Positions 1 through 7,773 of a DNA stretch of 64,000 bases are shown here, one piece after another. The DNA is from Desulfosporosinus lacus DSM 15449 (lineage in GTDB: Bacteria; Bacillota; Desulfitobacteriia; Desulfitobacteriales; Desulfitobacteriaceae). The notes beneath the pieces are model-generated. The model saw only the letters and a list, made by a program, of their open reading frames with translations. It was not told where the DNA came from and did no database searches. The stretch covers positions 23,663 to 87,662 of the forward strand of contig NZ_FQXJ01000006.1 in NCBI RefSeq assembly GCF_900129935.1, given 5' to 3'. The translations under genes were made by a program, and so were the position numbers. Every line of letters starts with the position of its first letter. Positions within the stretch are counted from its first letter, which is position 1.

Positions 1-1070
1 TCATCTGCCGTCAACCGATTCAACTGTGTGAAGGAAGGCTTCTCCTCTATGACCCATAGATGCTGATGGCTCATCAATATCCTTTCATTCATAAGCAACG
101 ACCGGGCTTGAGGCAAAAAGCTGCGGACTTGGTCCAAAATGGCAAAGCCGTGGGTATCGATATCTCCCCAATAGTAAATTTCTTTCTCTTTTAACCAGGG
201 CACGGACTTCAACACCTCAACACCGTATCCCAGCCCGAAGATCACCAACGCTTCTTTGATATCTGGAAAGCATAAGCCATTGATTTCATTCTCGGTTATA
301 AACACCTTGGAAGCCGGAGGCTTGAATTCCGCCAGCTGTTCCACCGGAATCGTCAGATCGGAAATCCCCTGAAGATAATGCTGCCGGTCAAGGAAGCGCA
401 GCCTGACTTGCACCGGCTTAGCCTGCAATCCATAACGCAGCTCAAATGAAGGAGCGCTGTGATCAATCGCTTCCTCAGGCAAAATAATATTCAATAACTC
501 CGTCAGAAGCCCTTTTCTTTGCTCAATAAACTTGGTGTTAATCCCGGGAATATCCAGTTGCCGCAGATATAAACCGCAGCGCAGGTGACTGAAGAACCAG
601 CTCAGCACGGCCAGGATACCCCTCCAGTCAGCTCCAACAGCCAGTACTCTGTGGGGATGTTTAAGAATCCATTCCTGCAAAACAGGCCATTCCTCCCGAA
701 TCAGCCGGGCAAGTTCCAGAAATTTGTCTCCTTCCTGCTCTTTCCTTAACAAGCGCAGGGCATCCTTCATGGTGGGAATAAGGGCATGAGTTGGCAGGAG
801 ATTCCGGCCCGATTGACGGTGTACTATTTCCTTTTTCACCAGTTCATAGCCAAAGCCGGTCTCCTGCTTGCTCTGCTTCTTAAGGGACTTGATCCAGCGG
901 GAGATTTCAGCAAAATTCTCATTCACCTCACTTCTTTGCGGTCTTTTCAGGGGAATGCGCAAGGGAAATAGCTCATCAGGCATCAGCAGTGATTGCAAAA
1001 TCCGGCCCGAATCCCACTTCCGCCGCAACTGTTCTCGGATCCATAACGAATCAGACCACTTGATGGACAT
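1..1070 (-). CDS. jetD: Wadjet protein JetD, Toprim nuclease subunit (3' end outside window)
   Basis: This is the DNA-cleaving subunit of the Wadjet anti-plasmid system (DUF3322/DUF2220 family, related to topoisomerase VI subunit A). The reading frame is open from an ATG at 1070 to the window edge, giving 356 codons; the family is usually about 380-420 residues, so only the C-terminal tail should be missing. The Toprim signature is visible: an acidic motif TENE around residues 259-262 and the metal-binding pair in WGDIDTHGF (D303 and D305). The start overlaps the end of jetC by about 20 bases, so translation is probably coupled. In characterised Wadjet systems JetD cleaves closed circular DNA after JetABC loop extrusion. 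Both key acidic motifs are intact, so it should be active if the missing tail is normal. Confidence 0.9.
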   Translation of the reverse strand, partial: MSIKWSDSLWIREQLRRKWDSGRILQSLLMPDELFPLRIPLKRPQRSEVNENFAEISRWIKSLKKQSKQETGFGYELVKKEIVHRQSGRNLLPTHALIPTMKDALRLLRKEQEGDKFLELARLIREEWPVLQEWILKHPHRVLAVGADWRGILAVLSWFFSHLRCGLYLRQLDIPGINTKFIEQRKGLLTELLNIILPEEAIDHSAPSFELRYGLQAKPVQVRLRFLDRQHYLQGISDLTIPVEQLAEFKPPASKVFITENEINGLCFPDIKEALVIFGLGYGVEVLKSVPWLKEKEIYYWGDIDTHGFAILDQVRSFLPQARSLLMNERILMSHQHLWVIEEKPSFTQLNRLTAD

Positions 1071-4000
1071 ATTGAGTCACCTCCCTGGCCTTCCGCTCTT
1101 GCTCATACTCCTGGATAGAAATATCCCGCAGCATGGATTGATGTTTTACATCATCATGATGGACAAAGCCCACATGAGCAATAAATTTGGCGATGGTGGG
1201 GATTTTGAGCAGGGGAGTGACAATCAGCAGCTGCAACTCCAGCTTTTTAAATAATTCCAGGCCAAAGCGGGCCGATTCATCCGAGCTTTTCAGAAACGCT
1301 TCATCAATGACCACGAAACGGAAAGACTGGGGCCGGGATTCCTGCCCTTCCAAACCAAAATGATAGACCAGGCTGGCCGCCAGAATAGTGTAAGCCAGCT
1401 TTTCCTTTTGCCCTCCGGATTTTCCGCCGGAATCGGTATAATGCTCATATTCTTCATCGCTCTCCCGCCATCGTTCCGAAGCGGCAAATAAAAACCAGTT
1501 GCGGACATCAATGACTTTTTTGGTCCAGCGCTCATCTCTTTCGGTCTCCCCAGGCCGACCCCGGAAGCGCTCAATGATAGCTTTCACCTGCAGGAACTTT
1601 GTTTCAGCATATTGTTCATCCTCAGAACCGCTCAGAGCCCCTTCAGTACAGGCTTTTAACTGAACTCGGAATTCTTTGATATCCGTATCATAGGTTTCAG
1701 CATACTCCAGACGGATATACCTTCCTTCGTTATAGTCGATGGCGTTCAGGGAGCCGTTAATTTGTTCAATCCGGGTCTGGATGGTATCCTGTGCCTGTTT
1801 TAATTTGGCCTGGAATAAAGCGATTTGATTAATAGCATTTTCATGCAGCAATTGCTTAAAACGCTGTTCAAATGCCGGTAATCCGTCACTTTGCAGCTGC
1901 TCCAGCATCCGGGCATATTCGGGCAAGCTCTCCAGATCGGAATCAAGCTCTCTTGTTTCTTCAGTATATCTATTATTATAAGCCTGCATCGCCTTAACGA
2001 GTCTATTTTTGAGCCGTCCCATCTCGTCGATCAGTGTATTACGTTCCCTTTCGATCCAATCCAGATAATCCCGTTCCAGTGTTTTCCCATTGTCCAGGGT
2101 CAAACCGGTATTCCCCAAAGCCTCCGACTCATGCTGCTCCAGGAAAGGGTAAGCCTCTTCCTGCATTACCAGTGTAGCTTCAGCCGCAGTATTTGCAGTG
2201 CTCACTTTATCCTTCAGCAGAGCGTCCCGGTTATTTTCCATTGTTGTCTCATCTTTGCGAGCTTTCTCCACAATTTTTTCATGGGTTTCCTGCTTCTGCA
2301 TCAATTCAGTCAACTGATTCTGGAGCCCTTGCAGGATATCGTTTTCCTGCTCCAGTTTCCTTTTTAATTTTTCTTTTTCTTTAATATCCTTTTCCGCTGT
2401 ATTAGTGTCAATGTCGGCAAAATCATCAATACTAGCCATGCCTGCAACTGCCTGAACGCGCTCCTGACTCTCCCGCTGCTTCCCATAGATATCATCCAGT
2501 TCCGTATGATAAAATTGGGCCTCATTCCTTAAGTCCCATTCGCTTTCCTCCAGAGCGGCAATTTTTTTCTGATTGGAAAAACCCAACACATAGCGGCGGC
2601 GGTCATTGAGCCCATGCCGATCATCTTTTTCATGACGTTTACCCCCGGTTTTCATCTGCCCGGATTGGGTGATGGCCTGGGTTTCCCGGCGAAATTGCTC
2701 CATGGTCTCGCAGCAAACATGAGTAAAGCGCTGGCGCAGCTCCTTGCTGAGCCAGACACCGAAGGGCGTGCCGGGCTTGAGTTTTAGCTTTTCGGCTGCG
2801 GAGAAAGGATTCAGCCGCCCGGAAGCAGACGTCTGTACTTCATCCTGAACCCGGTAATAGACCAGCCGCATCCCCAGATGGGTCCGGTCTACCCACTGCA
2901 TGACGACCTGATAATGACGCTCCGGCACCAGCAACGACAGACTGAAGCTATGCAGCAGCCTCTCAATAGCTCCTTCCCAGCTCTCTTCCCCCGTTCTGAC
3001 TTCCAGCAGTTCACCGACAAAAGGCAATTCGTCTTCTCTGATCTGCAGAACTTGACAGAGTTGTTGGCGTTTCTCAACGAATTCCCGGGGAATACTGGAT
3101 GTGCGGGAACGGAGGGATGCCAATTCCTGAGCCACTTGATCGGCCGCCTTATTTGCCTTGTCCTCCTCCGTAAAGGCAGTCTTAAGATCCTCCCGCAGAC
3201 TTCTCTGCGCTTCTTCCTCATTCCGCTTAAATTCCGCTAATTTTCTTTGGTTAGCCAGAAAAACAGCTAACGAATCCGGCACAGGCAGCTTAAGGATTTG
3301 GGCATGACAGGTATAGGCCTCCAGATTCTTCTTGAGGCGCTTAAGAGTTTGCCTGGCGATCTCAATATCCCGGGTTAATCTTTCCAGAGCATCTCCGCCA
3401 TTAGCAAAAATAGCTCTTTCAATTTCTTTGATATTTTCAGCCAAATCACGTTGAATTGCTTCTGCCTGTTCCCGTGCTGCAGCAGCCAAAATCAGTTTCT
3501 GCTCCTGTTTGGCTATTTCAGCGCTCAGTAAAACCAGCCTCCGCTCGGCGAACCAGGGAGCTAAAGCCTGGCGTGCTTGATTCAGCAACTTTTGTTTGTC
3601 TTCAAGCCGGAGGCAGCTATTTCCCTGATCAACAAGGGGAGTCAGCAGCTGAATCTGCAGCTTGGCTTTAAGGACAGCTTCATGGGCCCCATTCAGATCC
3701 TGAAAATGTTTGATCAGGTCATCCACGTTTTTAGCCGTATTAGGAACCTCCAACATATTGGTTCGGACAAAATCCGTTAAAGCCTCAACCTTTTTCATAG
3801 AGATGGTCTGCTGAAACAAATCCAGAGCCTGCTCCTGAGCAATACCAAACTTACGGCGAAAGACCTCGGCATAGCGGCTGTAGTCTTCAAAGACCTGAAC
3901 CCTGCTGCCGGCTTTTAAGCGTTTTTTCAGAACCCTGACCTCATTGTTAAATCTGGCAAAGTCCTGGGTGATCCACATCTCTTTATCAGCTACAACATAA

Positions 4001-4452
4001 AAACGGACCGGAGACTTCTGGGGATCCGGGAACCAGAAAAATTGAGCCAGGGTAACATGCTGAGATAAACCCTGATCCAAAAATGTTGCCAGAATAACGG
4101 AATAGTGATTGGGGTCCCGTAAGGAATCAGGCTGACCATTTCCTTCACTGCTCCGTTTCTGACCAAAATAACCCCGCACATAAGAGGTAACTGAACGCTC
4201 CTTGGCACTGGAATCGGCCGCTTTGTTATAAGCTACCTTCCGCGGATGGACCAAAAGGGTCGTTAAAGCATCAACCAAGGTGGATTTCCCCGAACCCACA
4301 TCCCCGGTTAAAAGGCTGGTTTCTCCTTGGGGAGAAAAGGTCCAGACTTTGCCATCGAAAGTACCCCAATTATAGACTTCAAGCTTATGTAAGCGAAATC
4401 CCGGTGTAGGGCCAAAAAGCCTGCCTGGGTCTTCCAAGTTAAACGAACTCAT
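1051..4452 (-). CDS. jetC: Wadjet protein JetC, SMC/MukB-like ATPase
   Basis: This is the 1133-residue SMC-like ATPase that drives DNA loop extrusion in Wadjet. The Walker A motif GDVGSGKST is at residues 50-58. Long coiled-coil arms fill the middle, roughly 250-500 and 640-800, separated by a hinge-like section. The ABC signature SGGKSGGQKEK starts near residue 1008 and Walker B, RFVVIDEAF, near 1045. Its ATG lies in the 4-base ATGA overlap with the jetB stop, and its 3' end overlaps jetD, so the operon is tightly coupled. All ATPase motifs look intact. RecN/SbcC-type repair proteins are the alternative, but the DUF4194, DUF3375 and Toprim neighbours settle it. A partial second copy of this gene lies near 32.5-32.9 kb. 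Confidence 0.93.
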   Translation of the reverse strand: MSSFNLEDPGRLFGPTPGFRLHKLEVYNWGTFDGKVWTFSPQGETSLLTGDVGSGKSTLVDALTTLLVHPRKVAYNKAADSSAKERSVTSYVRGYFGQKRSSEGNGQPDSLRDPNHYSVILATFLDQGLSQHVTLAQFFWFPDPQKSPVRFYVVADKEMWITQDFARFNNEVRVLKKRLKAGSRVQVFEDYSRYAEVFRRKFGIAQEQALDLFQQTISMKKVEALTDFVRTNMLEVPNTAKNVDDLIKHFQDLNGAHEAVLKAKLQIQLLTPLVDQGNSCLRLEDKQKLLNQARQALAPWFAERRLVLLSAEIAKQEQKLILAAAAREQAEAIQRDLAENIKEIERAIFANGGDALERLTRDIEIARQTLKRLKKNLEAYTCHAQILKLPVPDSLAVFLANQRKLAEFKRNEEEAQRSLREDLKTAFTEEDKANKAADQVAQELASLRSRTSSIPREFVEKRQQLCQVLQIREDELPFVGELLEVRTGEESWEGAIERLLHSFSLSLLVPERHYQVVMQWVDRTHLGMRLVYYRVQDEVQTSASGRLNPFSAAEKLKLKPGTPFGVWLSKELRQRFTHVCCETMEQFRRETQAITQSGQMKTGGKRHEKDDRHGLNDRRRYVLGFSNQKKIAALEESEWDLRNEAQFYHTELDDIYGKQRESQERVQAVAGMASIDDFADIDTNTAEKDIKEKEKLKRKLEQENDILQGLQNQLTELMQKQETHEKIVEKARKDETTMENNRDALLKDKVSTANTAAEATLVMQEEAYPFLEQHESEALGNTGLTLDNGKTLERDYLDWIERERNTLIDEMGRLKNRLVKAMQAYNNRYTEETRELDSDLESLPEYARMLEQLQSDGLPAFEQRFKQLLHENAINQIALFQAKLKQAQDTIQTRIEQINGSLNAIDYNEGRYIRLEYAETYDTDIKEFRVQLKACTEGALSGSEDEQYAETKFLQVKAIIERFRGRPGETERDERWTKKVIDVRNWFLFAASERWRESDEEYEHYTDSGGKSGGQKEKLAYTILAASLVYHFGLEGQESRPQSFRFVVIDEAFLKSSDESARFGLELFKKLELQLLIVTPLLKIPTIAKFIAHVGFVHHDDVKHQSMLRDISIQEYEQERKAREVTQYVHQVV

Positions 4453-5057
4453 GGCTCCACCTCCCCGTCCTTTTGTTCACCGGCATTGGCGTAACGCCGG
4501 TATTCTTCAAGCCGCTCGTTAAAATGGCTGAGCCACTCCCCGGTGACAAAATTGCGGAGGATGCGCTGGACTTCAAAACGTTCTTCGTTGCCTCGTAACC
4601 GATGCAAAAAGCCCATTTTTTCCACTCGGTCGATATGCTTATCGATGTCAGCCATTAATTTTGCCTCATTGGTGGTGTCCTTCAAAAACAAGCTCAGGCG
4701 CTCGGCAATCTGCTGCCTGGTAATAATAAGCCGCTGATCCCCGGTGGTTGAATCAAACTCTACCAGTTGTTTCCGCAGAAGCACAAGCAAAAGACTAACC
4801 GGATAGCTCAGCCTATGGCGAGGTACCAAACGGGGAATGGCCTCTTCGCCTTCTCCGTAAGAACGCTGCTTCAAATAGCCATAACCGTCCAGCTCATCTA
4901 CGATCAGGGTAAGGCCAATCTTACCCACATAATCTTCAATTTTGTTTTTCTGGGTCTGGATGACTTCCCAATACTCCTGATCCGTTTCTTTAAATACCAC
5001 ATTTTTAAAAAGTGCGACGACAGTTCGTGACAATGCCAAATCATCCATTGCATTCAT
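4449..5057 (-). CDS. jetB: Wadjet protein JetB (DUF4194, MukE-like)
   Basis: This 202-residue protein belongs to the DUF4194 family, the MukE/ScpB-like kite subunit that bridges the SMC ATPase heads and the kleisin in Wadjet. It has no catalytic motif. Visible features are the family-like segment RHRLSYPVSLLLVLLRKQL in the middle and a charged C-terminus. It lies 52 bases downstream of jetA and overlaps jetC by 4 bases. Identification rests on size, sequence character and its fixed place between DUF3375 and the SMC-like ATPase, the normal JetA-B-C-D order. Confidence 0.9.
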   Translation of the reverse strand: MNAMDDLALSRTVVALFKNVVFKETDQEYWEVIQTQKNKIEDYVGKIGLTLIVDELDGYGYLKQRSYGEGEEAIPRLVPRHRLSYPVSLLLVLLRKQLVEFDSTTGDQRLIITRQQIAERLSLFLKDTTNEAKLMADIDKHIDRVEKMGFLHRLRGNEERFEVQRILRNFVTGEWLSHFNERLEEYRRYANAGEQKDGEVEP

Positions 5058-5109
5058 GATTTAGTCCCCCTGCGATCCATAGTCTCCTGAATTCCAAGCC
5101 GGCAAATTC

Positions 5110-6582
5110 TTAAACCCGCTGAAATTTTATTTTAGCCAGCTTGGCTACTCGTCTGGTTCCTGTTTCATCCTGCCAGAATACTTCCTCCAATTCGTCGGGA
5201 TGAAAGGCCGCTTGCGAGCTTTCGCTGGCAATGACCAGATAGGTAATAAGTTCACTCAACCCCAGCTCGAGAGGAAAATGCCCAATAATTTGCGAAAGCG
5301 TGATTCTGTCCTGAGATTGCAGCAGGTAGCCAATCCGGTCTTTAAGTTTTTCTTTATCCACATAGACCTGGGAGAACAGCGCTTCCGCCGGAACATCGTC
5401 GCTTCCTGCATCCATGATGTCGTCCTTCAGTTCCGGCCGCCGGGGAGGTGAAAATAAAGGCCTGTCTAAAGGAAGGCTGATTTCCGGTTTTACCCCGTCA
5501 ATTTCCATGGACCAGTCCGAGGGCGGAGTATTGCGGATTGCCACAGCCTTTCCCTCAATTTCCCGCACAAGCTGATTGATCCGGCGTTCTTCCTCCAGGA
5601 AGTTCTCATCCACATACCGCCTTAACTGCTGAGACAGAGCAGCTACCGTTTCCTGGACATGGGCCCCGGCATTTACCCAATCATGGTGAATATAGCGAAT
5701 GTTCCGGATCGGTCCCATTTCCTGCACCGCTTTCATCTGCAAGACTTTATCCAGAGTGCTCTTGAAATCATCTTGATAAGCTGAGGACATCAAAAATTTC
5801 CAGAATGCAGCAAAGCTCTTTCCTTGCTCCGATTGGGCAATCCCATCCTGTTTTGCAAAGATTGATTCCAGTAATTCTCCTTTTCCCCGTCCCCAGGTGG
5901 CAATCCGTTCCCGCATCCCCCGGTCCAGTTCCCGAAAATTTTGTTCTACTGCCCGGAAGTCGGCCAAAATCTCTCGGGCAGTCGTCATCGCCTGCCAAAA
6001 ACGCTCCTTGATTTGCGTTTCATCCAGCAGCTCCACCTGTCCCTTCTGCACCCGGATGATCTCCTGTTCAATTTCTGCTTTACGTCGTTCGAGCTCGGCC
6101 AAGCGTAACTTTGGATCGGTTTCAGAACGCTCCACAATCTGGTGCAGGAGTTCAAATACTGTGATCAGGCGTGATTCTGTACCGATAAATACCTGTTGTC
6201 TTAAACTCAGAAGCCACTCAATGGCTTTCTGGGCCAGGGAGGTTACATCAAAATAAGGCTCGTCCTGTCCCGGGGGATAGAATTTCCGCAGCCAGCCATG
6301 TTCATCATTCGCCCAGTCATCCAGATATTCCCTTCCCGAACGGGGAAAAAGGGAGTCAGCGCGCCCCTGATTGAGCAACTCAATAAAGCCCTCCAAGCGG
6401 CTGATCAATTCTTGCTCGGCAATCTGCCGCTTATTTTCCGCAATAAATTCTCTATAGAGAAAAGATGCCACAAAAGGAGCCTGAGATGATGTTAACAAAC
6501 GCCACGCCGGATTTTTCTTGCGCAGTAACTCCAGAAACTCGAATGACATGTGTTCCGAAAACTCAGTTTTTTGTTGTGCCAT
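5110..6582 (-). CDS. jetA: Wadjet protein JetA (DUF3375, kleisin-like)
   Basis: This 490-residue DUF3375 protein is the MukF/kleisin-like subunit of the Wadjet condensin. The N-terminus (FLELLRKKNPAWRLL, around residues 15-29) is typical of the family, and the protein is mainly helical with coiled-coil segments in the middle. It is the first gene of the operon: the ATG at 6582 follows a GGAGG Shine-Dalgarno sequence and the next gene upstream is on the other strand. Predicted role: clamp the JetC heads and hold DNA during loop extrusion. No frameshift or truncation is visible. Confidence 0.9.
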   Translation of the reverse strand: MAQQKTEFSEHMSFEFLELLRKKNPAWRLLTSSQAPFVASFLYREFIAENKRQIAEQELISRLEGFIELLNQGRADSLFPRSGREYLDDWANDEHGWLRKFYPPGQDEPYFDVTSLAQKAIEWLLSLRQQVFIGTESRLITVFELLHQIVERSETDPKLRLAELERRKAEIEQEIIRVQKGQVELLDETQIKERFWQAMTTAREILADFRAVEQNFRELDRGMRERIATWGRGKGELLESIFAKQDGIAQSEQGKSFAAFWKFLMSSAYQDDFKSTLDKVLQMKAVQEMGPIRNIRYIHHDWVNAGAHVQETVAALSQQLRRYVDENFLEEERRINQLVREIEGKAVAIRNTPPSDWSMEIDGVKPEISLPLDRPLFSPPRRPELKDDIMDAGSDDVPAEALFSQVYVDKEKLKDRIGYLLQSQDRITLSQIIGHFPLELGLSELITYLVIASESSQAAFHPDELEEVFWQDETGTRRVAKLAKIKFQRV

Positions 6583-6790
6583 CGAACGACTTCCTCCGTT
6601 TGATTTCCTTCTCTGTTAAAATATAGATTTCGACAGCTTACATCTATTTCCTTTCAAAGGTCAACAATTTTGTACTAGTGAAGAGCATGGATTAAGCAAA
6701 AGATATTCGCCATATTCGATAGTGTTCTGCTGATTTATATCACTTCCTGTTTGGAGAAAGAAGATGGTGAGTATGGGACTTAGCAACGAA

Positions 6791-6819
6791 TTGAGCAAAG
6801 CGATATTGCATGCTATAAT
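6791..6819 (+). promoter_or_regulatory. Sigma-A-type promoter of the MNT/HEPN pair
   Basis: A TTGAGC -35 box (6791-6796), a 17-base spacer and a perfect TATAAT -10 box (6814-6819) lie 35 bases before the ATG of the nucleotidyltransferase gene. The 270-base gap between jetA and this gene holds no other gene and must also contain the leftward jet promoter, which I could not pinpoint. Confidence 0.75.
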
Positions 6820-6854
6820 TCAGATAGATTTAACTCTGAGTCGGGAGTGATTCT

Positions 6855-7196
6855 ATGGCATCCCTAACTAAAACAGAACAAACGGCTTTAGACAGAACAA
6901 TTCAACATATACGCGATGTTTGTAGGGATAACTTAATTTCTGTGATTCTCTACGGTTCCAAAGCCCGAGGGGATTCTCAGCCTGAATCCGATATTGATAT
7001 TATGATTCTAGTTCGCAATCGCGATAAAGTAGACAGAGATAAACTTTATGATTTTCTTTTACTTGACGATGTGGGTTATGACATTAATATTTCGCTCAAT
7101 ATTTATGAAGGAGAATACTTTAATCAGTTGTCAGCAATGCAGGTACCTTTTGTTAAAAATGTCCTAAAAGAAGGAGAAACATTGTGGACCGTATAG
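6855..7196 (+). CDS. MNT-type nucleotidyltransferase (antitoxin of an MNT/HEPN module)
   Basis: This 113-residue protein is a minimal nucleotidyltransferase. The catalytic signature is complete: LYGSKARGDSQPESDIDIMI, with GS followed by the DxD metal-binding pair (around residues 35-54). In characterised MNT/HEPN modules this protein AMPylates tyrosines of the HEPN toxin and so neutralises it. The ATG at 6855 follows a GGGAG ribosome-binding site. The HEPN gene begins at a GTG inside the last codons of this one, so the two are coupled. Its partner carries an in-frame stop, so the antitoxin may now be redundant. Confidence 0.88.
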   Translation: MASLTKTEQTALDRTIQHIRDVCRDNLISVILYGSKARGDSQPESDIDIMILVRNRDKVDRDKLYDFLLLDDVGYDINISLNIYEGEYFNQLSAMQVPFVKNVLKEGETLWTV

Positions 7197-7594
7197 AAAC
7201 CAAAGATTTGGCCTTTTATCGATTGCAATCTGCTAAAGAACGGTTAGCAGTTGCCGAGGATCTATTTAAGCTGGAACATTACCGGGATTGTTTATCCAAG
7301 GCATAATACTCCCTCTTTCAGGCAGCTAGGGCGGCTTTGGCTACATTAGGACTTGATTCGCGGAAACATTCTGGAGTTATAAGTGGGTTTAATATTAATT
7401 TTGTGAAGCCCGGAATATTTCCAAAAGAGTACCGAAAGATAATCGCAAGCTCTCAGGACCTGAGATTAGCCAGTGATTATGATGATTTCTATCTTGCTAG
7501 TAAACAAGACGCTGAAAAAACTCTTAAAGATGTTCAAATGGTTATAAAAGGTATCGAAGACTATTTAAATTCTTACTATGCCGACCTCCAATGA
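7184..7594 (+). pseudogene. HEPN-domain toxin gene interrupted by an in-frame ochre codon
   Basis: From a GTG at 7184 (ribosome-binding site AAGGAGA just before) one frame encodes a HEPN protein of 136 codons, except for a TAA at 7304-7306. Residues on both sides fit the family: RDCLSKA before the stop and YSLFQAARAALATLGL directly after it, where HEPN proteins usually read an AYYxxFxAARA-like motif. A TAT or TAC tyrosine codon changed by one base to TAA explains this. The downstream frame stays open to 7594, so the mutation looks recent. Without readthrough only a 40-residue peptide is made. A sequencing error cannot be excluded. Confidence 0.8.
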
Positions 7595-7595
7595 G

Positions 7596-7635
7596 ACAAA
7601 GGCTTCCCTGAGAGAAATCTCGGGGAAGCCTTTGT
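7596..7635 (+). terminator. Stem-loop after the MNT/HEPN pair
   Basis: An 18-base inverted repeat (7596-7613 with 7618-7635, one G-U type mismatch) encloses a GAAA loop directly behind the HEPN stop. The downstream T-tract is weak, so it may work as a 3'-stabilising hairpin or an inefficient terminator. Confidence 0.65.
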
Positions 7636-7723
7636 TGTGATATGCTTATTCTTCCTCATAAAAAGGAAGTTGGTTAATAACTCTACAAATATGTATGAGA
7701 AATCTAAATTTTTTTGTAATAAA

Positions 7724-7762
7724 AAAGCTGCCGCCGAGACCTGTAGACCTTGGCGCAGCTAT
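7724..7762 (-). terminator. Rho-independent terminator of the LRR surface-protein gene
   Basis: A GC-rich bulged stem (AGCTGC...GCAGCT) has an A-run on its left, which is a U-run on the minus-strand transcript. It ends just after the stop of the surface-protein gene. Confidence 0.65.
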
Positions 7763-7773
7763 CATTTTGTATA

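Noticed and set aside
868..1254. Plus-strand frame of 128 codons at the jetC/jetD junction
   Set aside because: It lies antisense to two well-supported genes and has no protein-like character or ribosome-binding site.
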